NCBI GenBank assembly: GCA_003427395.1 | Contig: BFEA01001000.1 | Span: forward strand, 52,402-80,545 | Length of the DNA stretch: 28,144 nucleotides | Source: Chara braunii | Lineage: Eukaryota > Streptophyta > Charophyceae > Charales > Characeae | Reading direction: 5' to 3' | Shown here: positions 9,367 through 18,498 of the stretch, piece by piece | How the letters are laid out: each line of letters begins with the position of its first letter | Numbering within the stretch: position 1 is the first letter of the stretch | Position numbers and translations under genes: made by a program | Notes under the pieces: model-generated | Told to the model about the DNA's origin: nothing | Seen by the model: the letters and a program-made list of their open reading frames with translations, nothing else | The model's database searches: none

Positions 9367-9720
9367 CTACGGGAGGCGCTGCCGAAATTTCTACAAATCC
9401 AAAGAGTTGATCAAATCTTGACTTGTCAAAGTTCCACTTGTCTAAAGTTCATATATGACTTAGTAAAAATCTCGAAAGTCTCATTTTCTAAGGGGAGTGC
9501 TGCCCAAATTTTTGCTAAATCAGGGAGTTAGACAAAGTTGAACTTTGGAAAGTCAAAGATTATTTTTGGTTTCATATTTGGGCTAATATAAATTCTGAAA
9601 AGGCACTTTTCCTACGGGAAGCGCTGCCGAAATTTTATGGATTTAGAGGAGTTAGATTATATTTTGACAGGTGGCGATTCTGGCGATCCACCTTGTATGG
9701 GGGAGTTTCTGCCAAGGTCT
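9367..9720. repeat. Degenerate tandem repeat, unit about 122 bp
   Basis: The core 'ctacgggaggcgctgccgaa' occurs at 9367, in altered form at 9488 and 9612, and weakly near 9695. Each is followed by an AAATT run and a 'gagttag' or 'gagttga' motif. Three clear units and one remnant. Confidence 0.7.
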
Positions 9721-10527
9721 ACCTTTGCTTTGGACACTGCTTAAGGGAAGATTTAGTTAGGTAGATTTTGGAGTGAGATCGTGATTATCCTCCAAGGACT
9801 TATAAATTTAGCTTGGGGATTGGCCTGCCATGTGTTACAGGTCTTCTGGGTCGATTGATTCAGGACATGGACTAGATTCAGCTTGATCCCTTGAGGATCT
9901 TCTTCTGTTGTCACTGATAACAGGTCGGTTGCCGATTCGTCGNTTTACGATTCAACTCCAATTCACCTCTGCCACTCAACCTAAAGGCTTTAGCCTTGAG
10001 ATTTGAATTGTTTCGTTGTGTTTTTACCTTGACTTTATTGAATGGCCATCCAACAAAGGTGCTGAGTATTTATTTAAGAGTTGCACGAGTGAGGCTTGTA
10101 TGGCTAAAGCGAGGGGTATGAGTGCGAGGAATGGTTGAAGTTGACCCCGAGTAGTGCGTGGACTTCTGGTTGAATCTTTGATGTGATTGCATGTATGGTT
10201 GTGGTTCGGACTTTGGATGTGATTGCCTGCGATTTCATACATATATGGCTGAGAGGAGCCTCATTGTGACTGTTAGAAGTGATCGTCCTATATAATCAAC
10301 CCTTACGTATTTATAAATGCCTTGAGTACTTGAGAGGCCTACTGTGAGTGTGAATAGGGGTTAACTGGATTATATCTCGAGAGGGAAGGGAGGTTCCCTT
10401 TTTACCCTTGCTTGTAGAGTTTGTATGGTTGGACGTTGTATTCCGTGGCAGCCGTCAAAGTCAAACCCCTTGACTTTCGCCCAGGCCCGGAGTAGGACTC
10501 GTCTCCAGGGTAGTAAGAAGCGACTGT
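9721..10527. other. Non-coding part of X with one N
   Basis: No recognisable gene or RNA. A lone N at 9943 is a second assembly join or ambiguous base. Confidence 0.5.
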
Positions 10528-10684
10528 CACCACAGGTATGGACCTGTGTACCACCCACTGTGCACAGAGTGCAGAAGAGGGTGTGTGGTCTTCAACCGCG
10601 CATGGCGGTTGTCCAGCGTCGAGAGATTAACCCTCTTCTGCACTCTGTGCACAGTGGGTGGTACACAGGTCTATACCTGTGGTG
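10528..10684. repeat. Long fold-back: 55-bp inverted arms, 47-base loop
   Basis: Left arm 10528-10582 and right arm 10630-10684 are complementary at 54 of 55 positions. The single difference (10540) is a G-T pair in plus-strand RNA. The loop contains a further 7-bp hairpin (CAACCGC/GCGGTTG). Such a foldback could be a microRNA-like precursor, a tiny foldback transposon or a recent inverted duplication. No flanking target duplication is evident. Confidence 0.9.
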
Positions 10685-11430
10685 CGCGTGTCAGCCGACA
10701 CTTGAGTGTCGAATGCGACCCTCAAGATTAACGAGGACCGCGTGAGTATGGGTACTACATAGTACGCCATCACTGCGACCGCTTGCGTACACTTAAATTG
10801 CGAGTCGACATGAGTTAGCCCTGCGTCCGCGCGGTTTTATACCGAGTCTCGCGCGCGACGCCTATTCGATTTTCGCGCCGGAAAGTTATGGGTTGGCTAC
10901 CGAGGGGCTAGGAGGGTTGTCGCGTTGTGTGTCGTGTCGTGTTGTATGTGCGTGTGTGTGTGTTTTATTTTTGTGTTTGTAAAGTGGTGTGCGCGTGGTG
11001 TGTGGGATGCGTCATAGTCGACTGACGACGAATCGCGCTTGGGACCCCAGCCCCCCAAGATGTCGGTTCGCGTGCGGGTCCGATAGGCGTATTACCGCGC
11101 GTACCCCCTATGCTACAGCGAATGAGAAATGCCCTCGGTTGTTCCACCTCTGCGATTGCAACCGAGTAGCTTTCGTACTGTGGACTGGTAGCTCGGCGGG
11201 GATACGCCCACCGAAGGGAGGTGACAGCTCCCGTAAGGTGGAGGTAAGCCGTGCCTCGCGTAGGCCCTATCCTGTCGTAGGGGCTCGCGAGAGGTATGGC
11301 TGGCGCACTCGGCCGGAGCGGCCTAAGGAAACTCCATTTGTGTGTTCGCGACGAGGTTGGTCCAACTCCTGCGTGACGCGGCCGAGAGGGTCCCGCACTG
11401 TCGCGTGCGGTGCCGGACCGATGCGCCCGA
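10685..11430. other. Right end of X, GT-rich then GC-rich
   Basis: A GT-rich tract spans about 10920-10990. GC-rich sequence follows to the terminus, giving overlapping open frames on both strands (10965-11498) without known motifs; the plus-strand one runs through the boundary into integrase, so it is not a gene. TGTCGG also occurs at 11061, 372 bp before the CCGACA end. Confidence 0.5.
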
Positions 11431-11436
11431 CACCGT
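11431..11436 (+). repeat. Right target-site duplication of X (CACCGT)
   Basis: Matches 3490-3495. Integrase homology (His-Arg-Pro-Pro) resumes here. Confidence 0.75.
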
Positions 11437-11897
11437 CCCCCGTCACAGTTCCAAGTAGGCGACCTTGGCTGGGTCAAGTCCACAGAATTTGCTCCTGACT
11501 ACTGCCCGCATACAGAGGACCGTGGCCAGTTCTAGAAGTTAAGGGCGGAGAGGATGGGCCGTCCTACACGATAGAAATCCCAGCGCACCTCCACACCTAC
11601 CCTGTGTTTCATGCATCAAAATTGTTGTCGTGTGTCACAAGCCAACAGTTTCCATCAAGAAGATCCATGATCCCTCCGGACATGGATGGAAGGTATGACA
11701 TTCAGGGCATTGTAGGTGAGGACGTATTCAGAACAAGAGGTAGAGGTCATCCACAGAAACAGTACAAAGTTCGATTTGCGTATCAGGAACCCGAGGATGA
11801 TCGTTGGTTTATGAGGACTAAACTTCTAGAAACCGCCCCCGACGTAGTTAGAGCCTACGAGAGGGAAAAGAAAGGTAAAAATCTGATCTTGGACTGA
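11431..11897 (+). pseudogene. Ty3/gypsy integrase C-terminus with chromodomain (element P)
   Basis: Continues the integrase broken at 3495. The first part reads FQVGDLGWVKSTEFAP (the GPY/F-type region, Gly replacing Val before Trp). Then a deletion and frame change near 11497 leads into LLPAYRGPW. From 11499 the frame is open to the TGA at 11895-11897: HLHTYPVFHASKLL, then a chromodomain-like tail (DGRYDIQGIVGEDVF, QKQYKVRFAYQEPEDDRWF). Chromodomains on integrase are thought to guide insertion to marked chromatin. It is closely similar to the C2 tail. The PPT and 3' LTR follow at the expected distance, so this is the true 3' end of a plus-strand pol. Confidence 0.9.
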
Positions 11898-11923
11898 ACT
11901 ATTCTCGGAGGACCTCGAATTTA

Positions 11924-11935
11924 GGCCGACGAGAG
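11924..11935 (+). promoter_or_regulatory. Polypurine-tract-like site of P
   Basis: GGCCGACGAGAG lies directly before the LTR start TGAAAC. C2 has the near-identical GGCCGGCGAGAG directly before its 3' LTR, so position and sequence are conserved. It would prime plus-strand cDNA. It is less purine-rich than usual. Confidence 0.6.
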
Positions 11936-11977
11936 TGAAACAGTATTCACCTATTAGTAATAGCGAATGCAAATCCC

Positions 11978-11991
11978 AGGGTTCGATCCCT
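11978..11991. repeat. tRNA T-arm / box-B-like hairpin in LTR
   Basis: AGGGTTCGATCCCT: 4-bp stem around TTCGAT, resembling the pol III box B consensus. The same motif is at 27461-27474 in the C1 LTR. There is no cloverleaf around it. Confidence 0.5.
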
Positions 11992-12227
11992 AGTTCTTAC
12001 CTTGCCCGTGTACAATATCTGTGCCGACCCCGAGAGTTGCACCCATGACCTGTGTAGTCACAACAGTTGGTAGGCTGTCGTAGGTCCGTAGGTGGTAGGG
12101 GTTCGATCTGTAGACCTATGGGATAGAGGTCTTAGTGAGGCCTAGAGGTCGTAGCTGTAGGTGCCCTGAGAAGTCAAGGTCGTCGCTGCTACAGTCCTGA
12201 AAGGGCAAAATCGTAGCTGCTACAGTA

Positions 12228-12281
12228 TTCGAAAGGCCCAGTCTCCAGCCTTCCGGAAGGTCTCGGTACTGGCCTTTCGAA
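12228..12281. promoter_or_regulatory. Nested palindromes in the LTR
   Basis: TTCGAAAGGCC (12228-12238) and its complement GGCCTTTCGAA (12271-12281) enclose the perfect 12-bp palindrome CCTTCCGGAAGG (12249-12260). The same arrangement is kept in the C1 LTR at 18271-18324 although the spacers between have changed. Near the LTR start (U3), so it may bind regulators; this is inference. Confidence 0.6.
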
Positions 12282-12401
12282 GTTTGCTCACGTTTAGACA
12301 GAGGCAAGTGGGCAAGTGGTGAGCCCAACTGCGGTACGTCGGCAGTGCGACTGCATCGAGTTGGCAGTGCAAATCCATGTAGTCAGCGGTACCGGTCCCA
12401 G

Positions 12402-14648
12402 TCAGTCAAGAGCATCCGCAACTACGTTATACTTGCCTTTGATCAACTTGAGCTCGAAGTCATACTGGTCTATCTCAGCAGCCCACCTAGTCAACTTAGG
12501 TGTCATCTTGGCCTGCGTTTTCAACCATCTAAGAGTCTCGTGGTCTGAATATACTTTGAAGTGCCTCCCAAGCAGGTAATGCTTCCAGTGCTCTAAGGCC
12601 TGCCTAAGAGTGTAGAGTTCTCTCTCGTAAGTCGAGGTAGCTACCTTCTCTGAGGGCATCCTCGCTGACATGAACTCTACGGGTCTATAGCCATTGTCGT
12701 CGTCCTGCTGCAACATGGCGCCTATACCGTACTGACTCGTGTCCGTGGTGATAACAAATGGCAAGGACGAATCTGCTACCTTGAGGACAGGATACTCTAT
12801 CAATGCGCGCTTTAACTTTTTAAGCACGGACGAACAATCTTTGTCCCACGTCCAGATCGCTTCTTTCCTTAGCAACCTGCGAAGGGGAGCGGCGATAGTA
12901 GAGAAGTTCCTTACGAACTTTCTATAATAGTTAGCTAAGCCTAAGAACGATCGCAATTTTGATAGTGTGCGGGCCGTCGGCCAATCTCTAATCGCCGCTA
13001 TCTTACTGTCCTCAGGTTTAATCCCATCTCCGTCTAACACGTGGCCCAAGTACAAAACTTGTGTCTTGGCCCACTCACACTTCTTTGCATTGATCTTGAA
13101 GTTAGCTTCTCTCAGCTTCTCCAAGACCTGGCGCAAATGACCCTGATGCTCTTGGAGGGTCCAACTGAAAACTAAGACATCGTCTAAATAAACTACGACG
13201 AATCTATCTAACCAAGGCCTAAACACATCATTCATACAACGTTGAAATGTGGCTGGCGCATTGGTCAGTCCAAAGGGCATCACTATGAACTCATAATGCC
13301 CATATCTAGTCCGGAAGGCACTCTTGTACTGGTCATCAGGATGAACCTCTATTTGATGATATTCGGACTTCAAATCTATCTTCGAAAAATACTTGCAACC
13401 TTGCACCCGATCTAAGAGATCGTCTATCCTGGGCAGCGGCTCAACATTCTTTACTGTAATCGCATTCAGACACCTATAATTTATGCACATCCATAACTCT
13501 CCCTCCTTTTTGGGGACAAACAACACTGGTGCTCCAAAAGGAGATGAACTGGGCATAATCCAACCCTTTTCGACGAGCTCATCCAACTGCTTACGCAGCT
13601 CCTCTAACTCCCTTGGAAACATCTTGTAGACTGCTCCCTTCGGAGTCCTACTGCTAGGCTCTATATCTATTAGGTGCTGGATCAGCCGCGATACTACTCC
13701 TGTCGGTGGCTCCGCTAAGTCTTTAAACTCTTCCACCAGCTTGGCAATGGTTGGATCCATTGGCTTATCCTCCTTAGGCTCAGTGACAGGCCTTACGCAG
13801 GCTACGAAGACCTGCTCCTCTAATTGCTCCTTTCTCACTAACCGCGCGAATGCGGGAGCACTGAGACAACAATGTGCCAGGGAGTTATCTACTCCTGACA
13901 CATGGAACAGGAGGGCAATCTTGACCTCGCCTGACGGACTAGGGAGCCTACACTCATGCTCTCTTAAGTGGAGTGTGGCCCCTGCTGCCTCTTCCCATTC
14001 CATACCTAGGACTACATCGAAAGGGAGGTTGTCTTCTATGAGGAGAGTCAGGGAATGGAGAACTTTCTCTACCTTCCCACCCTTTTCTAAGCGAAGATAC
14101 GCCTGGACTCCCTCTACATAATCCTCGACACACATCGTGCGATTGTCTGCGAGGATACTGACTATGGGGTCTTCCAATTTCTGGACTTTCAAACCTAGCC
14201 TCAACTTCTTCAACGCTCTACGACTGATATAACTACGGGTAGCCCCTATATCTATAAGGGCCCCTACTCTACTCCTGGATACTTCTAAATATACTAAAAC
14301 TAGTTGTCCTTTACTCGATTTCTTCATTTTGGTCCAGGCAAACATCCTCTCCTTTAACTCTTCTGCCAGACCTGTGAGGGAAGTGCCTAGAGAGACTCTA
14401 ACATAGGCAGTCTCTGGACAACTAACTAGGCACTGGCCTTCAACCTCTACCATAGGCTCATGTGGTGTGGGAGTTTCCTGGTGGTGCACACACACTTCCC
14501 CACATGGCCTAGTGGTAGGGGCAGTTGCGACCCCTACCGACGGTTGCCTTTTGACCCTTGGGCAGCGAAGCGGGCTTCTTTTTGATGATATGGACAGGGT
14601 CACCGCAATTAATGCACTGCCCCTGATCCATTCATTGTTGCCACACAC
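12402..14648 (-). CDS. pol: Ty3/gypsy pol of C1: protease, RT, RNase H (3' truncated)
   Basis: 748 open codons (first codon GTG, so this is only the edge of the open frame, not a true start). Protease: LIDIGATRSYIS at residues 131-142; the catalytic Asp133 is kept but DTG/DSG reads DIG. Reverse transcriptase from about 340: motif A FSKIDLKSEYHQ (Asp425), LPFG-type motif [12 protein letters not shown] at 457-468, catalytic box YLDD at 487-490. RNase H: TTDTSQYG (Asp636), YERELY near 674, YSDHETL (Asp702). It ends at NVVADAL, where integrase should start; the next bases belong to the inverted P LTR. A preserved long frame is unusual among its broken neighbours. Gag lies upstream in another frame. 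It cannot make a complete element without integrase. Confidence 0.93.
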   Translation of the reverse strand: MCGNNEWIRGSALIAVTLSISSKRSPLRCPRVKRQPSVGVATAPTTRPCGEVCVHHQETPTPHEPMVEVEGQCLVSCPETAYVRVSLGTSLTGLAEELKERMFAWTKMKKSSKGQLVLVYLEVSRSRVGALIDIGATRSYISRRALKKLRLGLKVQKLEDPIVSILADNRTMCVEDYVEGVQAYLRLEKGGKVEKVLHSLTLLIEDNLPFDVVLGMEWEEAAGATLHLREHECRLPSPSGEVKIALLFHVSGVDNSLAHCCLSAPAFARLVRKEQLEEQVFVACVRPVTEPKEDKPMDPTIAKLVEEFKDLAEPPTGVVSRLIQHLIDIEPSSRTPKGAVYKMFPRELEELRKQLDELVEKGWIMPSSSPFGAPVLFVPKKEGELWMCINYRCLNAITVKNVEPLPRIDDLLDRVQGCKYFSKIDLKSEYHQIEVHPDDQYKSAFRTRYGHYEFIVMPFGLTNAPATFQRCMNDVFRPWLDRFVVVYLDDVLVFSWTLQEHQGHLRQVLEKLREANFKINAKKCEWAKTQVLYLGHVLDGDGIKPEDSKIAAIRDWPTARTLSKLRSFLGLANYYRKFVRNFSTIAAPLRRLLRKEAIWTWDKDCSSVLKKLKRALIEYPVLKVADSSLPFVITTDTSQYGIGAMLQQDDDNGYRPVEFMSARMPSEKVATSTYERELYTLRQALEHWKHYLLGRHFKVYSDHETLRWLKTQAKMTPKLTRWAAEIDQYDFELKLIKGKYNVVADALD

Positions 14649-16455
14649 GCCGGTCTAAGCCCAAATCTTCCCAAGGTCAGCCCTGTGGCCAACCCGGGTG
14701 CCATCCTCTTGTCCGTTGAGGTGATCTTCCACCTCTGCACTGAGGCGATTGACTGGGCCCTGAGCGATTGGACGGGGGACCTTGACCCCTACCTCCCTCT
14801 TGACGGTTCCTTTGACCGCCAACCCCCTGTGCGCCTGGACCTCGACCACCCATGGCCCGACCCCCTTGGCCTTGGCCTCCTCCTCTACCTTGCGGCCTCC
14901 TTCCAGCCGTGACAGCAGCGTACGTCCTCCCCTGACCTACACTACTGTCCTCCTCTTCTAGCCCCCACTCAATCTGACTGTAGGGGATTTCGTCTGTACC
15001 GCCCTCATCTAAAGCAAGGATCAGATGATCCTTGACCCTAACCTATTCTGAGATGGTACGTCTCTTCCACTTCTTCCCCTTGCCCAAGTCCTTATGCCAA
15101 AAAGTGGAAACTGGCATGGACTTTGCCTCGAATAAGACCACTTCTCTACTTAACGCATCATACGTAATATTGGCCTGTTGGGTCTTATCAAAGAAGTGCC
15201 CTCGTAGGGGCTTTGGCATGGCACGATAAAACAAGTTAACTAACTGGGTCTTATTGACCCCGTGATCTGGAATGGCTACCAGATCGTCCATCACGGCCTT
15301 GAGTGCCTCACACTCTTCCACTGCCTAGAGTGGATGGTTTGAAGCTTATCAGAGGCCTTGACGCCTCTTGTGACGTCAGCGAACCTCTCTCTCAAAAGTT
15401 TGAGGAACGTGGGAAGAGATGTGAGCTTAGAGTACGTAACCATATTGTGCTCACAATTTGCTGCACGCCCAAGGGACCTGGCAAAGCTGGCCGATTCATC
15501 CTTCAGCGGATGGAAGGCCACAAGGACTTGTTCCTCTGGCCTTATACGCTGCAAATACACGTACGTGTTAACACTGGCCTCCCAGTTATCAAAGTTGTCG
15601 TCCTTTTTCCCGCTATAAGAATCAGGGAACTTGAGCTTGACATGCTCTTTGCGGGGACATGCTTCGGCCTCTGCCGTGGCCACTACTTTGGCGCCCTCAA
15701 TGGCGCCTGCACAGAATTTGCCCGCGCCTTCCTTCAGCCTCTTAACTTCGATCCCGACATAGGTCACCACGTCGCGCGCAAACTCTCGAAACCCGGTCCG
15801 GATGGAATGGAGGGCCATGTCTTGGCCCCTAACAGACTGATGTTGTTCAATCCACACACGACCTAGGAGCTCAATGCTCCCAAGGATCTTGTCTAACTTA
15901 GCCTGTATATCAGGCTGGGCCGCTATTTCTTGTCTACACGATTGCAAACTCTCCACTTCCCTGGCCATCCGGTTAGCCTCCTCCATTCTCCTCTTCTTCT
16001 CTCTCGCCAGACGCAATTTCCATTCCAACTTTTTCTCATTTTCAATTGTCTGGCATTTCAGGGGATCGCTTGCTGCTTTGATCTCCCTCGCTGCTCCTTC
16101 CTTCTCCTTCGGAGGTACATACAACATCGCCTCCTCATCTTCTCCTAAAGATAAATTAGCCACCCACTCTGAGATCTTCTTCTCCACCCACAGGACATCA
16201 CCCTTCGTGCCACTTCTTTCTCCTCTTCCTCCCATACGCCTCCTTTCGAGGGCCTGCTCTTCTTCTTTTGGCTCCTCCTCCTCTTCTACCCCTTCCTCTT
16301 CTACTGCAGCCCTCATCTTCTCTTCCTCCTCCTGTTGTACTCTCCTCATCTCCTCCTCCAACCATTTCTTCTTTGCCACCTGCTCCTCTGCTATTATCTT
16401 TAACTTCGCCTGCTCAAGGAGCTCCTTCTTCTCCCTCTTCTCTTTTTTCTCTCTT
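14537..16455 (-). pseudogene. gag: gag of C1 (coiled coil, capsid, RG-rich tail, zinc knuckle), broken
   Basis: Forms the virus-like particle and binds element RNA. The open part begins near 16455 (KKELLEQAKLKIIAEEQ) and continues in one frame to 15291. It has a strongly charged coiled coil (Glu/Arg/Lys), then a capsid-like region (DNFDNWEASVNTYVYLQRIRP, LPTFLKLLRERFADV). A frameshift near 15300-15320 leads to EECEALKAVMDDLVAIPDHG, closed by TAG at 15045-15043. Beyond, the same frame reads an RGG/Gly-Gln-rich tail with TGA stops near 14680 and 14636. A zinc knuckle follows (CINCGDPVH at about 14616-14590) whose last Cys is lost. C2 has the same order. No clear ATG, because the 5' end is also decayed. 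Confidence 0.85.
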
Positions 16456-16634
16456 AGAATGGCGGCGACTTGCTCCTCTTGAGCCTATCCACAGAGTTCC
16501 TACACCTGGACAAAAGAGACTCAATGCAGAAAGAAGAGACAGACAGACTCAGCAAGTACCACAGGGTGTGTGCGCATCCATAGGGCGAGGGGATAGGCTG
16601 AAGGCTTGGCAAGAATATACCAACTCCAGCTTGG

Positions 16635-16856
16635 TCAAACTGACGATCAGCAACTTCAGTCAACGCTTGGTCAACGGTCGGTCAACGTCGGTCTCCACTT
16701 GGTCAACGCTGTAGTCAACCCCCGGTCAACTCCCCGTCAACTTCCGATCAACTCCCAATCAACTTCGGTCAACTCCCGGTCAACTTCCGATCAACTTCCG
16801 ATCAACTCCCGGTCAACTCCGGTCAACTCCCGATCAACTCCGGTCAACGCTTCACC
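16635..16856 (-). repeat. Short tandem repeat, 18 TCAAC units (W-box-like TTGAC on minus)
   Basis: Units of 9-14 bp such as 'cggtcaactcc' repeat through the leader of C1. On the element's sense strand they read GTTGACC; about 13 of 18 carry the TTGAC core of WRKY-binding W-boxes and the rest read TTGAT. It lies between the PBS and gag, downstream of the LTR. Could be a transcription-factor array or just a minisatellite. Confidence 0.75.
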
Positions 16857-16930
16857 CGGCTATGGCTGCCGTCTTCTTCCTCCTCACCAACCTCCGCTTT
16901 CTCTTCTCCCTCCTTCCTTTCTCCTTCCTC

Positions 16931-17494
16931 NNNNNNNNNNNNNNNNNNNNNNNNNNNNNNNNNNNNNNNNNNNNNNNNNNNNNNNNNNNNNNNNNNNNNN
17001 NNNNNNNNNNNNNNNNNNNNNNNNNNNNNNNNNNNNNNNNNNNNNNNNNNNNNNNNNNNNNNNNNNNNNNNNNNNNNNNNNNNNNNNNNNNNNNNNNNNN
17101 NNNNNNNNNNNNNNNNNNNNNNNNNNNNNNNNNNNNNNNNNNNNNNNNNNNNNNNNNNNNNNNNNNNNNNNNNNNNNNNNNNNNNNNNNNNNNNNNNNNN
17201 NNNNNNNNNNNNNNNNNNNNNNNNNNNNNNNNNNNNNNNNNNNNNNNNNNNNNNNNNNNNNNNNNNNNNNNNNNNNNNNNNNNNNNNNNNNNNNNNNNNN
17301 NNNNNNNNNNNNNNNNNNNNNNNNNNNNNNNNNNNNNNNNNNNNNNNNNNNNNNNNNNNNNNNNNNNNNNNNNNNNNNNNNNNNNNNNNNNNNNNNNNNN
17401 NNNNNNNNNNNNNNNNNNNNNNNNNNNNNNNNNNNNNNNNNNNNNNNNNNNNNNNNNNNNNNNNNNNNNNNNNNNNNNNNNNNNNNNNNNNNNN
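16931..17494. other. Assembly gap, 564 N
   Basis: Unsequenced stretch in the C1 leader between the gag start and the PBS. Frames drawn across it are meaningless. Confidence 0.99.
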
Positions 17495-17598
17495 TCTATT
17501 ATCTTCTTCGCAGGTGCATGCAGCGTCCTTCTTCTTCCGCTGGTCAGCTATGGCAGACTTCTTCTTCACGGCGATGGCGCGTAGAATAGCGGGCACCA

Positions 17599-17610
17599 GC
17601 TCCGATACCA
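17599..17610 (-). promoter_or_regulatory. Primer-binding site of C1 (initiator-Met tRNA type)
   Basis: On the minus strand it reads TGGTATCGGAGC, one base from the common plant PBS TGGTATCAGAGC. It is adjacent to the inner LTR end at 17612. It fixes C1's orientation: LTR at higher coordinates, gag to the left. Confidence 0.85.
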
Positions 17611-17611
17611 A

Positions 17612-18498
17612 TGCAATCAGACTCGCTTCCTTTACCACTTCGCATGCATGTAAACAGGTAGCACACCAAACTGGCGACAAACGCCCACTCAAAGCTCAGA
17701 GATAAGGTAATCAAGAACACAATTCAGATACAAGCTCACTTCAGATGGCTATGGCGCATCAGCGCCTGTACAACTCTCTGTTTGTCACTAGCTCAACTCT
17801 GCTGTTCACACACACTCAACTCAGGATCACCCTGGATATCCCACACGCGACACACTGTCTCACACACACGCACACACAACACTCGTCTACCACCCAAGAC
17901 GGCTATGGCCGCTCAACCCTGTTGGCTATGGCCACTCAACCTCAACTCTGCCCACTTCGTCTTCGGGCGCTTTGTAGACCACCTCACACAAGTCGCTCAA
18001 GCAGCGCTTCCGCATGGCTTACGCAGGAATGAATGAATGGCTGGGCGCTGCCTCTTGATTTATACTTTTGTAGCTTGTTGGTCTGCCCCCTTCCCATGCC
18101 CTTGGTGCACACAGTCCCACACGGTACTTGCTTGACTGGATTGTGACTGACTGGGACCTGTACCGCTGACTGCATGGGTTTGCACTTCCAACTCGACGCA
18201 GTCGCACTGCCGACGTACCGTAGTTGGGCTCACCACTTGTGCACTTGCCTCTGTCTAAACGTGAGCAAACTTCGAAAGGCCACTACTGTGACCTTCCGGA
18301 AGGCTGGAGACTGGGCCTTTCGAACACTGTAGCAGCTACGACCTTGACCTTTCAGGACTGTAGCAGCTACGACCTTGACTTCTCCCGACACCTACAGCCA
18401 CGACCTCTAGGCCTCAATAAGACCTCTATCCAATAGGTCTACAGATCGAACCCCTACCACTTACGGACCTACGACGGCCTACCAACTGTTGTGAATAC
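17612..18498 (-). mobile_element. 5' LTR of C1, inner part (887 bp)
   Basis: Starts (plus coordinates) TGCAATCAG beside the PBS and runs to 18498, where C2 is inserted. The remaining 124 bp are at 27395-27518. 18137-18498 matches P's LTR in reverse complement. Contains a CA-rich tract (about 17810-17880) and the palindrome cluster (18271-18324). Plus-strand frames at 17745-18036 are antisense to the LTR and not genes. Confidence 0.85.
18494..18498 (+). repeat. Left target-site duplication of C2 (AATAC)
   Basis: AATAC directly before the C2 LTR; AATAC recurs at 27394-27398. Its first A coincides with the last LTR base on the right, so the duplication is 4 or 5 bp. Confidence 0.85.

Larger units (their letters stand above)
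3496..11432. mobile_element. Insertion X, 7.9 kb, no recognised protein, class unknown
   Basis: The integrase of P is homologous up to KHR at 3495 and again from HR at 11431. All between is therefore an insertion. It begins TGTCGGCGCG and ends GCGCCCGACA, giving short inverted termini (TGTCGG/CCGACA) next to the 4-bp CCGT duplication. TG..CA ends with a 4-6 bp duplication suit either a non-autonomous LTR element (LARD-like) or a Ginger-like DNA transposon (TGT ends, 4-bp duplication). I find neither matching LTRs at the two ends nor long terminal inverted repeats. No transposase, RT or other known domain is seen. It holds a TTTA microsatellite, a stem-loop array, a 122-bp repeat, a 55-bp-arm fold-back and a GT-rich tract. 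Confidence 0.7.
11936..12401 (+). mobile_element. 3' LTR of element P, truncated (first 466 bp)
   Basis: Starts TGAAACAGTATTCACC just after the PPT. It is about 93% identical to the reverse complement of the C1 LTR (27518-27395 then 18498-18137). It stops at 12401, where C1 pol begins in the opposite strand. The full family LTR is about 1,010 bp. Contains a T-arm-like palindrome (11978-11991), two 'gtagctgctacag' repeats and a palindrome cluster (12228-12281). Confidence 0.85.

Noticed and set aside
11061-11432. A 372-bp right LTR of X (TGTCGG to CCGACA)
   Set aside because: No matching copy at the left end of X and no polypurine tract before it.
10965-11498. Overlapping 170-residue frames on both strands at the right end of X
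   Set aside because: GC-rich composition, no motifs, and the plus frame crosses the insertion boundary into integrase.
16606-17692. Long frames across the N gap
   Set aside because: They consist mainly of unknown bases.
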